From: Dyella sp. AtDHG13
GTDB lineage: Bacteria > Pseudomonadota > Gammaproteobacteria > Xanthomonadales > Rhodanobacteraceae
DNA length: 64,000 bases
Direction of reading: 5' to 3'
Assembly: GCF_003201105.1 (NCBI RefSeq)
Contig: NZ_QICJ01000003.1
Coordinates: 124,001-188,000 of the forward strand
The position numbers and the translations under genes are program-made. A model generated the notes under the pieces. That model saw nothing but the letters and a program-made list of their open reading frames with translations. It was not told the DNA's origin and ran no database searches. This document shows, in pieces, positions 9,145 to 18,007 of this stretch. Positions within the stretch are counted from its first letter, which is position 1, and each line of letters opens with the position of its first letter.

Positions 9145-10119
9145 ATGTACCTCCCTTCGCTTGCCCAGCTGGCACTCGGCAGCCGGCTCAAGTCGCTCAG
9201 CGACCACTTCTACGCGGCCGTGGACGAGGTCTATCGCACCTGCGGGGCCGGCGTGGAGTCGCGCTGGTTCCCGGTGCTGAGTTTCCTTTGGGAAAACGGC
9301 GAAACCACGGTGAGCGACGTGGCGCAGGCGATCGGCCAGACCCATTCGGCGGTCAGCCAGCTGGCCGACAAGCTGGTGGACGCGGGGCTGGTCTGCCGCA
9401 AGAAGGACGCCCAGGACGGCCGCCGCAGCCTGCTCGCGCTCACCGACAAGGGGCGCGCCGACCTCTCCTCGCTGGGCCCGATCTGGGTGGCGGTGCGCCG
9501 CGGCATCGTGAAATCCCTTGGGGAGGAGGGACTGGAGGCGCTGCTCAGCGCGCTGGCCGCCACCGAGAATGCACTGAACGAACGTCCGGTGGTCGAGGCC
9601 ATGCTGGCCGAGCACGCCACGCTGACCTCGGCGGCGCTGGAGGTCGTGCCCTACGAGCCCGCCCTGAGGGAGCATTTTTACCGGCTCAACGCGCAATGGC
9701 TCGAACGCCATTTCCGCATCGAGGACATCGACCGCGACATGCTGGGCGACCCGGAGCGCTACGTGCTGGCGCCGGGCGGCGCGATCTTCTTTGCGCGCCT
9801 GGCGGGCGAGGTCATCGGCACCTGCGCCCTGCTGCAGGAGTCGCCCGGCGTCTATGAGCTGTCCAAGATGGGCGTGGACGAGACCTTCCGGGGCATGGGC
9901 GCCGGCCGCTGCCTGCTGGCGGCGGCCATCGCCGAGTTCGAGCGGCGCGGCGGCAAGCGACTGTTCCTGGAATCCAACAGCCGCCTGAAGACCGCGTTGC
10001 GCATGTACGAGCAGGCCGGCTTCGTGCTGCAACCCTCGGTGCGTCCGGGCTCGCATTACGAGCGGGCGGACGTCTATATGGTCTACCAGCCCGAGCGGAA
10101 GCGCAGCGCCAGTGCATAA
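9145..10119 (+). CDS. MarR-type regulator fused to a GNAT acetyltransferase
   Basis: 324 residues in two domains. Residues about 1-150 are a MarR winged helix (VSRWFPVLSFLWENGETTVSDVAQAIGQTHSAVSQLADKLVDAGLV region, key parts TVSDVAQAIGQTHSAVSQL and the wing DAQDGRRSLLALT). Residues about 160-320 are a GNAT fold with the acetyl-CoA loop motif VDETFRGMGAGRCLL and the later LESNSRLKTALRMYEQAGF. Such fusions combine DNA binding with acetylation of a small molecule or protein; the ligand is unknown. It is monocistronic, with a palindrome over its promoter. Confidence 0.85.
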   Translation: MYLPSLAQLALGSRLKSLSDHFYAAVDEVYRTCGAGVESRWFPVLSFLWENGETTVSDVAQAIGQTHSAVSQLADKLVDAGLVCRKKDAQDGRRSLLALTDKGRADLSSLGPIWVAVRRGIVKSLGEEGLEALLSALAATENALNERPVVEAMLAEHATLTSAALEVVPYEPALREHFYRLNAQWLERHFRIEDIDRDMLGDPERYVLAPGGAIFFARLAGEVIGTCALLQESPGVYELSKMGVDETFRGMGAGRCLLAAAIAEFERRGGKRLFLESNSRLKTALRMYEQAGFVLQPSVRPGSHYERADVYMVYQPERKRSASA

Positions 10120-10170
10120 GGGGCTGGCTTGAAAAGCTGTCCAGATGGTCGCGTGAGCGCACCTTGTCCC

Positions 10171-10202
10171 GCCGTCATTCCGGCCTGCGCCGGAATGACG
10201 GC
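10171..10202. repeat. REP-like palindrome, copy 1 of the GTCATtCC family
   Basis: Perfect 14-bp arms GCCGTCATTCCGGC and GCCGGAATGACGGC around a CTGC loop. It carries the conserved GTCAT of the palindromes found again at 12.1-12.3, 27.9, 28.4-28.5 and 29.1 kb in this window. It lies in the gap between two converging genes, a typical REP position. Confidence 0.7.
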
Positions 10203-10237
10203 GGGCGAGATTGAAGACTCTGAACAATTGTTCAGGC

Positions 10238-10269
10238 AAAAAAGAACCCGGCCGAAGCCGGGTTTTTTT
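10238..10269. terminator. Bidirectional rho-independent terminator
   Basis: AACCCGGC (10245-10252), loop CGAA, GCCGGGTT (10257-10264), with A-run before and T-run after. It can end both the minus-strand clp gene and the plus-strand MarR-GNAT gene. Confidence 0.85.
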
Positions 10270-10285
10270 CGGAAACTGGCCTGAC

Positions 10286-11038
10286 TCAGCGCGTCCCGCG
10301 GACCACGATGGTCTTGCCCGCCACGTCGATCATGCCCTGCTCCTCGAGCTGCTTGAGCACGCGGCCGACCATTTCGCGCGAGCAGCCCACGATGCGGCTC
10401 ACTTCCTGGCGGGAAATGCGGATCTGGGTGCCGTCCGGGTGAGTCATCGCATCCGGCTCCTGGCACAGGTCCAGCAGGGTCTTGGAGATGCGGTTGGTCA
10501 CGTCCATGAAGGCCATGCGGCTGACCTGGCGCGAGGTGCGCAGCAGGCGGTGGGTCAGCTGGGAGCCGATGGCGAACAGGATCTTCGGGCACTCCTCGCG
10601 CAGCGGCCCTTCCATCAGCTGGAACAGGCGCTCGTAGCTGATCTCGGCCATCTCGCAGGCGGTGCGGGTGCGCACCATGGATTCGCGCTGCGCCTGCTCC
10701 ACGAACAGGCCCATCTCGCCGATGAACTGCCCGCGGCTCAGGTAGGCGAGGATCAGCTCGCGGCCCTGCTCGTCTTCCGTGCAGACGGCCAGCGAGCCGT
10801 CCACGATGTAATAGAGCGTATTGGCGGGATCGCCCGGCCGGATGATCGCCGTCTTGCCCGGGTAACGCCGGCGGTGGCAAAGCGCCAGAAAGCGCTCCAT
10901 CGAGGCCGGATCCGGTGCGAAACTGGCTGGCGCCTGGGAACGTTCAAAGGCTTGCTGAAGCTGGTATTTGAGTTGCGCCACGTTAGATCCCATAGATTCA
11001 AACGGGGGCCGCTCGCGCCCCCCGACGGTCCAATCCAT
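10286..11038 (-). CDS. clp: CRP-like protein Clp, global regulator
   Basis: About 250 residues. An N-terminal cyclic-nucleotide-binding beta-barrel (RPGDPANTLYYIVDGS, GQFIGEMGLF, RTRTACEMAEISYERL) is followed by a CRP-type HTH (ISRQEVSRIVGCSREMVGRVLKQL, cited by its ends ISRQEVSR and GRVLKQL). The phrases MGLFIE/MGLFVE and RLLRTSRQVSRMAFMDVTNRI are very close to Xanthomonas Clp, which is inhibited by cyclic di-GMP rather than activated by cAMP and controls virulence, exopolysaccharide and motility genes. Start: ATG 11038 has a GGAGG-type site immediately upstream; 10993 (MGSNVAQ) gives the Xanthomonas-like length of 235 and is the alternative. Divergent from speD. Confidence 0.9.
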   Translation of the reverse strand: MDWTVGGRERPPFESMGSNVAQLKYQLQQAFERSQAPASFAPDPASMERFLALCHRRRYPGKTAIIRPGDPANTLYYIVDGSLAVCTEDEQGRELILAYLSRGQFIGEMGLFVEQAQRESMVRTRTACEMAEISYERLFQLMEGPLREECPKILFAIGSQLTHRLLRTSRQVSRMAFMDVTNRISKTLLDLCQEPDAMTHPDGTQIRISRQEVSRIVGCSREMVGRVLKQLEEQGMIDVAGKTIVVRGTR

Positions 11039-11261
11039 CCCCCCTCCGGGCATTATGGCAAACTAGCCTGACCTGCCGAAGGTTCAGTTTTCCTTTTTTT
11101 TGCCGCATACTTCACGGTCTTTCGGACGCGATCCCTTTGTCGCGCTCCGGTCACAAGGGTCGTGGAAGCTTCCTGCTTTCACGTTCAATTATCCAGCGGG
11201 GACCCTTGTAGCTAACCCGCCCTCTGCTAATGGCCCCTTCCCGGCCTGGAGAGTCGCTGTG

Positions 11262-12044
11262 GTGAAACCGCTTCCGCGCCTGCGTCTGCAGGGCTTCAAC
11301 AATTTGACCAAGGCACTGAGCTTCAACATCTATGACATCTGCTATGCGGTGTCCGAAGAGCAGCGCCAGCGTTACATCGAATACATCGACGAACAGTACG
11401 ACGCCGATCGTCTCACCCAGATCCTGACGGATGTGGCCGAAATCATCGGCGCCAACATCCTGAACATTGCACGCCAGGACTACGATCCGCAAGGCGCCTC
11501 GGTCACGATCCTCATTTCCGAGGAGCCGGTGGTGGAGAAGCTGGGCCGCGACACCATCTCCGATGCCGTGGTGGCCCACCTGGACAAGAGCCACATCACC
11601 GTCCATACCTACCCGGAAACGCATCCGCACAACGGCATCGCGACCTTCCGCGCGGACATCGACGTGGCCACCTGCGGCGTGATCTCGCCGCTGAAGGCCC
11701 TGAACTACCTGATCGACAGCTTCGAGTCGGACATCGTCATCGCCGACTACCGCGTGCGCGGCTTCACGCGCGACGTGAAGGGCAAGAAGCACTTCATCGA
11801 CCACAAGATCAATTCCGTGCAGGACTACCTGGCCAAGCACATCCGCCAGAAGTACGAGATGTTCGACGTGAACGTGTATCAGGAAAACATGTTCCACACG
11901 AAGATGCACATCAAGGACTTCGACCTGGACACCTATCTGTTCGAGGCCCACGCCGACGATCTCTCCTTCAAGGAGCGCCAGCGCATCGAGTCGCTGCTGC
12001 GCCGCGAGATCGAAGAGCTCTTCCACGGCCGCAACCTGATGTAA
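11262..12044 (+). CDS. speD: S-adenosylmethionine decarboxylase proenzyme
   Basis: 260 residues, E. coli-type length. It is a pyruvoyl enzyme: the proenzyme self-cleaves between Lys109 and Ser110 in [16 protein letters not shown], Ser110 becoming the pyruvoyl group; the conserved Cys138 lies in [15 protein letters not shown]. It makes decarboxylated SAM for spermidine synthesis. The start is taken as GTG 11262 with GGAGAG 9 bp upstream and the sequence [20 protein letters not shown] 11259 is adjacent and equally possible. The upstream in-frame part to 11100 reads as leader sequence. Beside clp, a neighbourhood also seen in xanthomonads. Confidence 0.95.
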   Translation: MKPLPRLRLQGFNNLTKALSFNIYDICYAVSEEQRQRYIEYIDEQYDADRLTQILTDVAEIIGANILNIARQDYDPQGASVTILISEEPVVEKLGRDTISDAVVAHLDKSHITVHTYPETHPHNGIATFRADIDVATCGVISPLKALNYLIDSFESDIVIADYRVRGFTRDVKGKKHFIDHKINSVQDYLAKHIRQKYEMFDVNVYQENMFHTKMHIKDFDLDTYLFEAHADDLSFKERQRIESLLRREIEELFHGRNLM

Positions 12045-12046
12045 CG

Positions 12047-12074
12047 AAAAACCCGCCGAAAGGCGGGTTTTTCT
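12047..12074 (+). terminator. Rho-independent terminator after speD
   Basis: AAAAACCCGCC, loop GAAA, GGCGGGTTTTT, starting two bases after the speD stop codon. Confidence 0.92.
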
Positions 12075-12142
12075 TTACCCTGTCGTCTCTTTGTCCCAGA
12101 AAGCGCAGGGGGTGAGCTCGCACTTGCGACGCCGCATATTTC

Positions 12143-12254
12143 CCTCACCGTCATTCCCGCGAAAGCGGGAATCCAGTGTCTTTCATCACACCCCGCGGCG
12201 CTGGCTGCCTCCGGCTGTTGTGGACACCTCCCGCTTTTGCGGGAATGACGCTGA
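12143..12254. repeat. Paired inverted REP-like palindromes (BIME-like)
   Basis: The left unit starts CCCTCACCGTCATTCC and has the hairpin ATTCCCGC-GAAA-GCGGGAAT (12153-12172), followed by CCAGTGTCTTT. About 60 bp later the inverse unit has CCCGC-TTTT-GCGGG (12230-12243) followed by AATGACG. The same layout, with G and C swapped in the stem, recurs at 28389-28515. It lies between the speD terminator and the 3' end of coq7. Confidence 0.75.
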
Positions 12255-12277
12255 AGTACCGGGCAGTGTTCTGGGCC

Positions 12278-12919
12278 TCAAACCCGATACGCCACCGCCT
12301 TCATCACCATCGACGTCAGATGCATCACGCCGGGAATCGGAAACGGCAAGTCAATGCCGCCACGTTCGCGCGCGTTGTGCGCATGCCGGATCTCGTCCGC
12401 CTGCATCTGCGACAGCACGGCGCGCGAGCGCTCGTCCTGCGGCGGCAGCTTGTCGAGGTGTTCTTCCAGATGCGCCTCCACCTGGCGCTCCGTTTCCACC
12501 ACGAAACCCAGGCTCACCGGGTCGCCGGCGAGCGCGGCCAAGGCGCCGATGGCATAACTGCCGGCGTACCACAGGGGATTGAACAGGCTGGGGCGGCTGT
12601 CCAGTTCCTTCAGCCGCTCGGCGCACCAGGCCAGGTGGTCGGTTTCCTCGGCGGCAGCGTGCAGCAGGTGCTCGCGGGTGTCTTCGTTGCGCGCCAGCGC
12701 GGCTTGTCCGTCGTAAAGCGCCTGCGCGCAGACTTCGCCCGTGTGGTTGATGCGCATGAGGCCGGCGGCGTGGCGGCGCTCGGCGTCATCCATGTCCGCC
12801 TCGTCGAAGGCGTCGGCCGGCGAGGGGCGGGCCGCTTCCGGCGCGCCGGACACGGTTTCCAGCGCGCGTTCGATGCCCGCCAGCAAGCGGTCGAGCGGGG
12901 AAAGCGTGCGTGCATTCAT
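12278..12919 (-). CDS. coq7: 2-polyprenyl-3-methyl-6-methoxy-1,4-benzoquinone monooxygenase
   Basis: 213 residues. It is a membrane-associated di-iron hydroxylase of ubiquinone synthesis. Ligand motifs are visible: [23 protein letters not shown] (ExxH), [14 protein letters not shown] and the final DEIRHAHNA (ExxH). It adds the last ring hydroxyl before the final methylation; some gammaproteobacteria use Coq7 where E. coli uses UbiF. The ATG at 12919 overlaps the stop of the upstream Fe-S gene by 4 bp, so that pair is coupled; the extra upstream frame to 13018 is antisense-like sequence inside that gene. Confidence 0.93.
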   Translation of the reverse strand: MNARTLSPLDRLLAGIERALETVSGAPEAARPSPADAFDEADMDDAERRHAAGLMRINHTGEVCAQALYDGQAALARNEDTREHLLHAAAEETDHLAWCAERLKELDSRPSLFNPLWYAGSYAIGALAALAGDPVSLGFVVETERQVEAHLEEHLDKLPPQDERSRAVLSQMQADEIRHAHNARERGGIDLPFPIPGVMHLTSMVMKAVAYRV

Positions 12920-14133
12920 GGCGGGTTCTCCAGTTGCTGCGCGAGCAGCGTGAGCGGATGCATGTGCGGCCAGTGCGTGCCGTGTGCATCCATGCCTGCG
13001 GCCAGGTGCAGGCGGCATCCGATATTGGACGACAACAGCTGCTGCGGCGCCAAGGTGGCGATCTGCCCCAGTACGCCGTCGCGCAGGCGCGCCGCGCGCT
13101 CGGGGAATTCCAGCATGTGCGCGCCCGCCGCGCCGCAGCAGTGCGGCGGGCGCGGCACCACGGCGACATCGAGCGAGGGCACCTTGCCCAGCAGTTTCTG
13201 CAGGGCGGATTCACTGCGCGCGACATTGATCTGCGTGCAGGGAAGGTGCAGGGCGATGCGGCGCTCGAGCGGGCGAAAGCTCAGGCGATCCATACGTTCC
13301 GCGAGCAGGGTCGCCGGATCGGTCACGCTGACGTCGGGCAGGGCGCGCCGCAGCGTGCCCAGGCAGCCGGGCGTCACCGTGACGAGCCGCGTCGCGCCGG
13401 CCTGTGTCCAGCTCTCGCGCACGCGCTCGGCAAGGCGGTCGGCGGCATCCATATCGCCGCCATGCAGATCCATCGCGCCGCAGCAGAAAGCCGGCAAGCG
13501 ATGGACCCGGTAGCCCGCCGTCTGCAACAGCGTCACGGCGGCACGCTCCGCCGCTTCGTCTTCGACGCTGGCGACGCAACCGGGGAAAATCGCCACCACG
13601 GTCTGGTCGGTTTCCGTAACCGGTGCGGATGAGACAGGCAGTGTGGTTTCGGCGTCGGACCACGTCGCCAGCGCGGCGCGCCACGCCGAATTCGCCGGCA
13701 GGCGATCGGCAAGGCGCTTCTTCCAATGCGCCAGACCGGTGGCGCCGGCGACCCGCGCGGCGAGACGCAGCAAGGTCGGCTGCTTCAGCATCGCCAGCAG
13801 CTGCCGCGGACGCTCCGGTGCGGGGCCGATCAACGCGCGGGTTTCCACCAGCAGCTCGTCGTATTTGACGTTGGCGGGGCACACGCGCTGGCAGTTGAGG
13901 CAGCCCAGGCAATGGTCCAGGTGAATGCGCAGGGCGGCGGTGGGCTCCGCCTCCCCGCGGGCCAGCGCCGCGGCAATGGCGATGCGGCCCCGCGGCGACT
14001 CCGCCTCATTGCCGTCCAGCCCATAGGTGGGGCAGGTCGGCAGGCACAGGCCGCACTGCACGCACTGGTCGGCGAGGGCGGCGATCTTCTGTTTTCTAGT
14101 ATGGGGGGGCTTTTCAAGCGCCATGGTGGTCAT
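12916..14133 (-). CDS. glcF: (Fe-S)-binding protein, glycolate oxidase GlcF-like
   Basis: About 405 residues. Two 4Fe-4S motifs lie near the N-terminus ([12 protein letters not shown] and [12 protein letters not shown]), followed by two cysteine-rich CCG domains ([12 protein letters not shown] and HCCGAAG) that bind a further cluster. This is the layout of GlcF/LutA subunits, which pass electrons from a flavin 2-hydroxyacid dehydrogenase to quinone. The partner flavin subunit is not next to it, so glcF is a family-level name. Starts at 14154, 14133 (MTTMALEK) and 14124 are all possible. It runs divergently from rplM and overlaps coq7. Confidence 0.8.
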   Translation of the reverse strand: MTTMALEKPPHTRKQKIAALADQCVQCGLCLPTCPTYGLDGNEAESPRGRIAIAAALARGEAEPTAALRIHLDHCLGCLNCQRVCPANVKYDELLVETRALIGPAPERPRQLLAMLKQPTLLRLAARVAGATGLAHWKKRLADRLPANSAWRAALATWSDAETTLPVSSAPVTETDQTVVAIFPGCVASVEDEAAERAAVTLLQTAGYRVHRLPAFCCGAMDLHGGDMDAADRLAERVRESWTQAGATRLVTVTPGCLGTLRRALPDVSVTDPATLLAERMDRLSFRPLERRIALHLPCTQINVARSESALQKLLGKVPSLDVAVVPRPPHCCGAAGAHMLEFPERAARLRDGVLGQIATLAPQQLLSSNIGCRLHLAAGMDAHGTHWPHMHPLTLLAQQLENPP

Positions 14134-14171
14134 GCTATCATTGCCAGCTCGCATCCCACCGGTCGGTGGGC

Positions 14172-14201
14172 TTGCGCGATTGATGAAAACTCCGTTATCA
14201 T
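14172..14201 (+). promoter_or_regulatory. Probable sigma-70 promoter of rplM-rpsI
   Basis: TTGCGC (14172-14177) and TATCAT (14196-14201) with an 18-bp spacer, in the gap between the divergent glcF and rplM. The leader between it and rplM contains a hairpin CCGCCC-TTG-GGGCGG (14230-14244) shortly before the start codon, which could have a role in translation control; that is speculation. Confidence 0.45.
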
Positions 14202-14264
14202 CTCGCGCCTTTGTTCCACCGATTATGTGTACCGCCCTTGGGGCGGCAGCCCAGGTATTCTGAA

Positions 14265-14693
14265 ATGAAAACGTTCAGCGCCAAGCCGGAAAGCGTCAAG
14301 CGCGATTGGTTCGTGATCGACGCCACGGACAAGACGCTCGGTCGTCTCTCGACCGAGATCGCTCGCCGTCTGCGCGGCAAGCACAAGCCGGAATTCACCC
14401 CGCACGTCGACACCGGCGATTACATCGTCGTGGTCAACGCCGAGAAGGTGGCCGTCACCGGTGCCAAGCTGGACGACAAGATGTACCACCGCTTCACCGG
14501 CTACGTCGGCAACCTGAAGACCACCAGTCTCAAGGACATGCTGGCCACGCACCCGGAGCGCGTCATCGAAATCGCCGTCAAGGGCATGCTGCCGAAGAAC
14601 CCGCTCGGCCGCGCGATGTACCGCAAGCTCAAGGTGTACGGCGGCGCCGAACATCCGCATACCGCTCAGCAGCCGCAGGCGCTGGAAATCTAA
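14265..14693 (+). CDS. rplM: 50S ribosomal protein L13
   Basis: 142 residues, the standard length. Typical L13 landmarks: [20 protein letters not shown] at the start, [38 protein letters not shown] and KLKVYGG. It begins at ATG 14265; the frame runs upstream to 14211 but the extra residues are not family sequence. Followed by rpsI after 9 bp, the universal rplM-rpsI operon. Confidence 0.97.
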   Translation: MKTFSAKPESVKRDWFVIDATDKTLGRLSTEIARRLRGKHKPEFTPHVDTGDYIVVVNAEKVAVTGAKLDDKMYHRFTGYVGNLKTTSLKDMLATHPERVIEIAVKGMLPKNPLGRAMYRKLKVYGGAEHPHTAQQPQALEI

Positions 14694-14702
14694 GGAATCA
14701 TC

Positions 14703-15095
14703 ATGGCGATCCAGCAGAACTACGGCACCGGCCGCCGCAAGACCTCCGCCGCTCGCGTGTTCCTGCGCAAGGGCACCGGCGCGATCACCGTCAACGGCAA
14801 GACCCTCGACCAGTTCTTCGGTCGTGAGACGTCGCGCATGATCGTTCGTCAGCCGCTCGAGCTGATCGAAGCGACCGACAAGTTCGACGTGAACGTCACC
14901 GTCGCTGGCGGCGGCATCACCGGCCAGGCCGGCGCGATCCGTCTCGGCATCGCCCGCGCCCTGATCGAGTACGATGAATCCCTGAAGTCCCAGCTCCGCA
15001 AGGCAGGCTTCGTGACCCGCGATGCCCGCGAGGTCGAGCGCAAGAAGGTCGGTCTCCACAAGGCCCGCCGCGCTACCCAGTTCTCGAAGCGCTAA
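14703..15095 (+). CDS. rpsI: 30S ribosomal protein S9
   Basis: 130 residues with the normal C-terminal basic tail ending QFSKR. Key stretches are [32 protein letters not shown] and [18 protein letters not shown]9 reaches the P-site tRNA with its C-terminal tail. It is preceded by AAGGA-like TAAGGAATCATC spacing and is the second gene of the rplM operon; tRNA-Gln follows 54 bp later. Confidence 0.97.
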   Translation: MAIQQNYGTGRRKTSAARVFLRKGTGAITVNGKTLDQFFGRETSRMIVRQPLELIEATDKFDVNVTVAGGGITGQAGAIRLGIARALIEYDESLKSQLRKAGFVTRDAREVERKKVGLHKARRATQFSKR

Positions 15096-15149
15096 TCCCG
15101 CTTCGACTGGCCGGTGCATCAAGTCAGAGCGCACCGCCCAGCAGGGTTT

Positions 15150-15223
15150 TGGGAGATCGTCTAACGGTAGGACAACGGACTCTGACTCCGTTTATCTAGG
15201 TTCGAATCCTAGTCTCCCAGCCA
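15150..15223 (+). tRNA. tRNA-Gln (anticodon CTG)
   Basis: 74 nt including an encoded CCA. Acceptor stem TGGGAGA pairs with TCTCCCA. The anticodon stem-loop is ACGGA-CTCTGAC-TCCGT with anticodon CTG. The variable loop is TTAT and the T arm CTAGG-TTCGAAT-CCTAG. The D arm contains GTCTAACGGTAGGAC. Everything needed for a functional glutamine tRNA reading CAG is present. Confidence 0.95.
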
Positions 15224-15265
15224 AAAACAAAAAGCCCGCCTTCACGGCGGGCTTTTTGTTTTTGG
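15221..15265 (+). terminator. Rho-independent terminator joined to the tRNA 3' end
   Basis: GCCCGCC-TTCAC-GGCGGGC with flanking A and T runs. The symmetry is far longer than a terminator needs: with the tRNA acceptor bases included the arms are 27 bp, 15214-15240 and 15246-15272, and perfectly complementary. It also reads as a terminator in the opposite direction. Confidence 0.85.
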
Positions 15266-15417
15266 CTGGGAGGGTCGGGGAATCGGACCCGTTCGACAAA
15301 TTCGTCCGGAACGAATTTGGACAGCGCAACGCGCTGGCCCCGCAGCGCGCAGCGCGAAGGGGTGAGCCCCATGGATGGGGCGAACAATCCGAGGCCTGCA
15401 CGCATACGTCCACCGAG
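15264..15417 (-). other. tRNA 3'-tail-like sequence in inverse orientation, degenerate
   Basis: Read on the minus strand, 15294-15264 gives a T-arm-like GGGTCCGATTCCCC and then CTCCCAGCC, like the 3' end of a tRNA. No D or anticodon arm precedes it. Further left-to-right is a hairpin AAATTCGT-CCGGA-ACGAATTT (15298-15318) and GC-rich sequence without a gene. Frames through here translate to low-quality Arg/Pro-rich peptides and are not called. Confidence 0.35.
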
Positions 15418-15418
15418 C

Positions 15419-15454
15419 AAAAAAGCCCGCCTTCACGGCGGGCTTTTGTTTTTG
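15419..15454. terminator. Second copy of the GCCCGCC-TTCAC-GGCGGGC terminator
   Basis: A-run, GCCCGCC (15425-15431), loop TTCAC, GGCGGGC (15437-15443), TTTTGTTTTT. Stem and loop are identical to the terminator after tRNA-Gln. A third, imperfect version (AAAAAAAGCCCGCC) begins near 15539, closer to the end of the minus-strand gene that stops at 15595. Confidence 0.75.
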
Positions 15455-15594
15455 ATTTGGGGGTATGAAACGACCCTTACTGGACAAATCCATCAGAGGC
15501 AACAAAACGTCTCCTAGCTCTAACTTCAAACAACTCACAAAAAAAGCCCGCCACAAAGACGGCCCAGCAACCAACAACATTTCAACGCGCGAAC

Positions 15595-16491
15595 TTACTC
15601 CCCGCGCTGCGCCTGAATCGCATGCACCCGCTGCACATAACTCTGATACGCCGGTATCGCGATTGCCGCCAACATCGCAATCACGAACACCGGAACCAGC
15701 AGAAGGAAATAAAACGCACCCTTGGGCGGCTTCGGGTTGCTTGACCCTGTGTCCTTCCAGCGCGCGATCCAGCTCAGCTGGCCTTGCAGGTAGAACGTGG
15801 TGAAGAAGAACAGGGTGACGCCGCCGATCTCGACGGGAAGGTGATAGTCGGCGAGACTGCGCTTGATGGAGCCGGCCATGGAAAAGTAGGCGACGTACCA
15901 GAGCACGTAGTAGGCCAGCACGAGCAGGCCGCCGAGAACGGACGCCTTGTTGCCGGCCGACACCACCTGGCCCGCCAGGATGCAGACCAGGCCGACCGCG
16001 AGCATGGTGGTGGCCTTGCTGTCGCCGTCGATCTTCTTCACCCAGTTCGCCTGGATGAAGGGCCAGACGATGGTGAAGATGCCCAGGGTGAGAATGCTGA
16101 AAAGGAACACCAGGCCCCAGTGCAGGGACGGCGGCGCAGGCAGGTCGCGCCGGCTTGGGCCGGACGAAGCATAGCTGTCGTGCGGTGCGTCGTCGGCAGC
16201 GGCAGGCGCGGGTGCGCGTGCCTGCTCGTCGTAGTGGTAGGTTGAGCCCGGACGATCCTCCGCCGTGAACACGGCCGGCGGGCCCGTCACCGGTGGCGGC
16301 GGGAGCGGTGGCGCGGCGTCGCTTTGCGGAAACAGCGAGAACAGCGGTACCCATGCGGGCAGACCCTTGTGCCAGGCCAGCGTGTCCGGGCCGTAGCGCT
16401 TCTCAGCTATCCATTGGCGCACATCTTCTTCGGGAAAGGGGCCGCTCTTTTGCTCGTTCTGCGCTATCCATATCTTTTCGCCGTTCGGCAT
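15595..16491 (-). CDS. GYF_2 (DUF4339) domain membrane protein with pilin-like C-terminal helix
   Basis: 298 residues. Residues 1-55 form a GYF_2 domain (IWIAQNEQKSGPFPEEDV, TLAWHKGLPAWVPLF), which in other proteins binds proline-rich peptides. A Pro-rich linker follows (PPLPPPPVTGPP). There are then about four membrane segments from residue 125 onward. The last segment, VFVIAMLAAIAIPAYQSY near the C-terminus, closely resembles the N-terminal helix of type IV pilins but lacks a prepilin cleavage site. Start at 16491 follows AGGAAGGGG. Function unknown; no operon partners. Confidence 0.7.
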   Translation of the reverse strand: MPNGEKIWIAQNEQKSGPFPEEDVRQWIAEKRYGPDTLAWHKGLPAWVPLFSLFPQSDAAPPLPPPPVTGPPAVFTAEDRPGSTYHYDEQARAPAPAAADDAPHDSYASSGPSRRDLPAPPSLHWGLVFLFSILTLGIFTIVWPFIQANWVKKIDGDSKATTMLAVGLVCILAGQVVSAGNKASVLGGLLVLAYYVLWYVAYFSMAGSIKRSLADYHLPVEIGGVTLFFFTTFYLQGQLSWIARWKDTGSSNPKPPKGAFYFLLLVPVFVIAMLAAIAIPAYQSYVQRVHAIQAQRGE

Positions 16492-16811
16492 GTGGAGTCC
16501 CCTTCCTCTCTGGCATTGCTGGCTGCGGATGCCTGCAAGGCGCAGGCGCGTGCGGGGACACGCGGACACGACCGTTCCTGCGCGGTTGCGGCGCATGCGT
16601 CGGTGCGGTTGCGATAACGATACCGTCGGCTTCCGGTGACGCCGGGCGCTGACGGACAAGCGATAAATTCCATCTACCGCTCCTGGTCCCCGGGAACGAG
16701 CCTAGCGGTGCGCGGGCGGCGGAACAAGCTGGTGGGATAGCTGGGATGCGCTCCTCGCGTGGCAGCCGGGCCCCCTGGGCAATGACACACCAACGATGAC
16801 GGACTGAAAGC
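16492..16811. other. Intergenic region, nothing identified
   Basis: About 320 bp between the minus-strand GYF_2 gene and the rpiA terminator. It should contain the promoter of the GYF_2 gene. Short frames have the Arg/Cys-rich composition of non-coding high-GC DNA. No repeat or RNA was recognised. Confidence 0.4.
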
Positions 16812-16843
16812 AAAACGCCTCCAGGTTTCCCGGGAGGCGTTCT
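16812..16843 (-). terminator. Rho-independent terminator after rpiA
   Basis: AACGCCTCC (16814-16822) pairs with GGAGGCGTT (16833-16841) and is followed on the minus strand by an A/T-containing tail; it lies 30 bp beyond the rpiA stop codon. Confidence 0.7.
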
Positions 16844-16872
16844 TCACGCTTCTACGCCAATATGGCCGGCCG

Positions 16873-17514
16873 TCAGCCCATCACCTTGTCACCCACCAGC
16901 ACCACATTGGCCGGGCGGCGCGCGAACAGGCCCACGGTCACGATGCCAGGGATCTGGTTGAGATCGCTCTCCAGCCCCACCGGGTCGGTGATCTGCCAGC
17001 CGTGCACGTCGATCACCCAGTTGCCGTTGTCGGTGACCACGCCGTCGCGCCACACCGGGTTGCCGCCGCGCTTGACGATTTCGCGGCCGATCAGGCTGCG
17101 CGCCATCGGGATCACTTCGATGGGCAGCGGGAACTTGCCCAGCACCGGCACCTGCTTGCTCGAGTCGATGATGCAGACGAACTTGTCGCTGGCCTCGGCG
17201 ATGATCTTTTCGCGCGTCAGCGCCGCGCCGCCGCCCTTGATGAGACGCTTGTGCGGATCGCACTCGTCCGCGCCGTCCACATAGAGCGTGAGCCGGCCGG
17301 TGGCGTTGAGATCGAGCACGGGAATACCCACGCGCTTCAAGTGCGCGGTGGACTGTTCCGAGCTGGACACCGCGCCGTGGATGCGGTCCTTCAGGTCGGC
17401 CAGTGCATCGATGAAGAAGGCGACGGTGGAGCCGGTGCCAACGCCGACGATGGCGCCGGCCTCGACGTAGCGGATGGCGGCTTCGCCCGCCTGGCGTTTT
17501 TCGTTGGCGCTCAT
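16873..17514 (-). CDS. rpiA: Ribose-5-phosphate isomerase A
   Basis: 213 residues. Family motifs are present: [46 protein letters not shown] (cited as DGADE and KGGGAAL), and the catalytic-region residues Asp and Glu in DGADE with Lys in KGGGA. It interconverts ribose-5-phosphate and ribulose-5-phosphate in the pentose phosphate pathway. It is the last gene of the minus-strand group fau-EVE-rpiA and is followed by a terminator. Confidence 0.95.
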   Translation of the reverse strand: MSANEKRQAGEAAIRYVEAGAIVGVGTGSTVAFFIDALADLKDRIHGAVSSSEQSTAHLKRVGIPVLDLNATGRLTLYVDGADECDPHKRLIKGGGAALTREKIIAEASDKFVCIIDSSKQVPVLGKFPLPIEVIPMARSLIGREIVKRGGNPVWRDGVVTDNGNWVIDVHGWQITDPVGLESDLNQIPGIVTVGLFARRPANVVLVGDKVMG

Positions 17515-17542
17515 GCGCTTGGGTTTCCGGTAAGGAGAAAAG

Positions 17543-18003
<461 letters not shown>

Positions 18004-18007
<4 letters not shown>

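Noticed and set aside
15192-15420. Small minus-strand proteins over the tRNA tail and terminators
   Set aside because: They translate tRNA and terminator sequence (AKNKKPA-type peptides).
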